Assembly: GCF_036373705.1 (NCBI RefSeq)
Contig: NC_089851.1
Location: 56,393,497 to 56,457,496, forward strand
Origin: Amia ocellicauda
Taxonomy: Eukaryota > Chordata > Actinopteri > Amiiformes > Amiidae
Length of the DNA stretch: 64,000 bases
Direction of reading: 5' to 3'
The translations under genes and the position numbers were made by a program. Of this stretch, positions 61,305-64,000 are shown piece after piece (within the stretch, counting starts at the first letter, position 1; every line of letters begins with the position of its first letter). The notes under the pieces were generated by a model. That model searched no databases, had not been told where the DNA came from, and was given only the letters and a program-made list of their open reading frames with translations.

Positions 61305-62802
61305 TCACGGACCACTGTCAATCAGATGCTTGCCTTGCCGTCCATCCATCTATCTATCTATCTATCTATCTATGACTCTTGATATCTAACTCTCTTGCTT
61401 GCTATCGCTCCCCCAATGGTCAGTAACATAGTAGCAAATCACGGACCACTGTCAATCAGGTGCTTGCCTTGCCGTCCATCCATCCATCCATCTATCTATC
61501 TATCTATCTATGACTCTCAATATCTAACTCTCTTGCTTGCTATCGCTCCCCCAATGGTCAGTAGCATTGTAGCATAACAGCAGATCACGGACCACTGTCA
61601 ATCAGGTGCTTGCCTTGCCGTCCATCCATCCATCTATCTATCTATCTATCTATGACTCTCGATATCTAACTCTATTGCTTGCTATCGCTCCCCCAATGGT
61701 CAGTAGCATAGTAGCATAACAGCAGATCACGGACCACTGTCAATCAGATGCTTGCCTTGCCGTCCATCCATCCATCCATCTATCTATCTATCTATGACTC
61801 TCGATATCTAACTCTCTTGCTTGCTATCGCTCCCCCAATGGTCAGAAGCATAGTAGCATAACAGCAGATCACGGACCACTGTCAATCAGATGCTTGCCTT
61901 GCCGTCCATCCATCCATCTATCTATCTATCTATCTATGACTCTCGATATCTAACTCTCTTGCATGCTATCGCTCCCCCAATGGTCAGTAGCATAGTAGCA
62001 TAACAGCAGATCACGGACCACTGTCAATCAGATGCTTGCCTTGCCGTCCATCCATCCATCCATCTATCTATCTATCTGTCTATGACTCTCGATATCTAAC
62101 TCTCTTGCTTGCTATCGCTCCCCCAATGGTCAGTAGCATAGTAGCATAACAGCAGATCACGGACCACTGTCAATCAGATGCTTGCCTTGCCGTCCATCCA
62201 TCCATCCATCTATCTATCTATCTATCTATGACTCTCGATATCTAACTCTCTTGCTTGCTATCGCTCCCCCAATGGTCAGTAGCATAGTAGCATAACAGCA
62301 GATCACGGACCACTGTCAATCAGATGCTTGCCTTGCCGTCCATCCATCCATCCATCTATCTATCTATCTGTCTATGACTCTCGATATCTAACTCTCTTGC
62401 TTGCTATCGCTCCCCCAATGGTCAGTAGTATAGTAGCATAACAGCAGATCACGGACCACTGTCAATCAGATGCTTGCCTTGCCGTCTATCCATCAATCCA
62501 TCTATCTATCTATCTATCTATGACTCTCGATATCTAACTCTCTTGCTTGCTATCGCTCCCCCAATGGTCAGTAGCATAGTAGCATAACAGCAGATCACGG
62601 ACCACTGTCAATCAGATGCTTGCCTTGCTGTCCATCCATCCATCTATCTATCTATCTATCTATCTATCTATGACTCTCGATATCTAACTCGCTTGCTATC
62701 GCTCCCCCAATGGTCAGTAGCATAGTAGCATAACAGCAGATCACGAACCACTGTCAATCAGGTGCTTCCTTGCCGTCCATCCATCCATCCATCCATCCAT
62801 CC

Positions 62803-62840
<38 letters not shown>

Positions 62841-62960
62841 GACTCTCGATATCTAACTCGCTTGCTATCGCTCCCCCAATGGTCAGTAGCATAGTAGCAT
62901 AACAGCAGATCACGCACCACTGTCAATCAGGTGCTTGCCTTGCCGTCCATCCATCCATCC

Positions 62961-63022
<62 letters not shown>

Positions 63023-63434
63023 GACTCTCGATATCTAACTCTCTTGCTTCCTTTCGCTCCCCCAATGGTCAGTAGCATAGTAGCATAACAGCAGATCACG
63101 GAACACTGTCAATCAGATGCTTGCCTTGCCGTCCATCCATCCATCTATATATCTATCTATCTATGACTCTCAATATCTAACTCTCTTGCTTGCTATCGCT
63201 CCCCCAATGGTCAGTAGCATAGTAGCATAACAGCAGATCACGGACCACTGTCAATCAGATGCTTGCCTTGCCGTCTATCCATCCATCCATCTATCTATCT
63301 ATCTATCTATGACTCTCGATATCTAACTCTCTTGCTTGCTATCGCTCCCCCAATGGTCAGTAGCATAGTAGCATAACAGCAGATCACGGACCACTGTCAA
63401 TCAGATGCTTGCCTTGCCGTCCATCCATCCATCC

Positions 63435-63480
<46 letters not shown>

Positions 63481-64000
63481 GACTCTCGATATCTAACTCG
63501 CTTGCTATCGCTCCCCCAATGGTCAGTAGCATAGTAGCATAACAGCAGATCACGCACCACTGTCAATCAGGTGCTTGCCTTGCCGTCCATCCATCCATCC
63601 ATCTATCTATCTATCTATCTATCTATGACTCTCGATATCTAACTCTCTTGCTTGCTATCGCTCCCCCAATGGTTAGTAGCATAGTAGCATAACATCAGAT
63701 CACGGACCACTGTCAATCAGATGCTTGCCTTGCCGTCCATCCATCCATCCATCTATCTATCTATCTGTCTATGACTCTCGATATCTAACTCTCTTGCTTG
63801 CTATCGCTCCCCCAATGGTCAGTAGCATAGTAGCATAACAGCAGATCACAGACCACTGTCAATCAGATGCTTGCCTTGCCGTCCATCCATCCATCTATCT
63901 ATCTATCTGTCTATGACTCTCGATATCTAACTCTCTTGCTTGCTATCGCTCCCCCAATGGTCAGTAGCATAGTAGCATAACAGCAGATCACGGACCACTG
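61305..64000 (+). repeat. Satellite array, right block D (about 19 monomers)
   Basis: The same satellite in the same orientation resumes in mid-monomer at TCACGGACCACTGTC. Variants here are mostly private to this block: a core with AACTCGCTTGCTATC lacking about 5 bp (near 62,690, 62,858, 63,497), tails ending CTGTCTATGAC (62,075, 62,368, 63,768, 63,908), TGTCTATCC, and GATCACGCACC. There is no clear higher-order repeat, and single-base differences are more scattered than in blocks A-C. The array continues past the window end. Confidence 0.96.

Overview
The window is eukaryotic, most likely from a ray-finned fish. The evidence is nuclear-type tRNA-Asn and tRNA-Thr genes without encoded CCA, several fish-type Tc1/mariner remnants, a fish-type LINE 3' end, AT-rich non-coding DNA, and a decayed Polinton/adintovirus-like element. 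No species can be named from the sequence.

About 42 kb (1-29574, 30514-37292, 38252-41640, 61305-64000) is one satellite in a single orientation. The monomer is usually 142 or 146 bp, seen about 290 times. It has a fixed core of about 100 bp and a tail of (CCAT)n(CTAT)n. The array is zoned. At 1 to about 12,950, type A monomers form a higher-order repeat of about 1.15 kb. From about 12,950 to 29,574, type B monomers form units of about 2.75 kb and 0.72 kb. A tandem duplication of about 8 kb (roughly 23,070-31,065 copied to 31,065-38,800) spans a B-type block, a tRNA cassette and a few A-type monomers.

The satellite is interrupted three times after the same base of the monomer. Two interruptions are near-identical cassettes of about 0.95 kb (29575-30513, 37293-38251). 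Each holds a tRNA-Asn relic (+), tRNA-Thr(UGU) (-), an (AAAAC)n repeat and an intact-looking tRNA-Thr(AGU) (-). The third (41641-61304) starts with the same tRNA-Asn/tRNA-Thr pair but then runs into a 19-kb island. Satellite resumes beyond it in the same orientation.

The island is a mobile-element graveyard. It holds a DD36E Tc1-like transposon (42636-43835), an inverted repeat enclosing a LINE tail (44493-45070), a rearranged second Tc1 element (about 45379-46541), a third Tc1-like end (47151-47590), AT-rich intergenic DNA with foldbacks and palindromes (48000-54700), and a viral-type element (about 54712-60950). The last has a protein-primed family B DNA polymerase broken by several stops and frameshifts, a short ORF, a frameshifted adenovirus pX/mu-like ORF and an uninterrupted 247-codon ORF. 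Minus-strand ORFs with their own poly(A) signal lie upstream. No integrase, packaging ATPase, protease or capsid gene was seen, so it is a partial copy.
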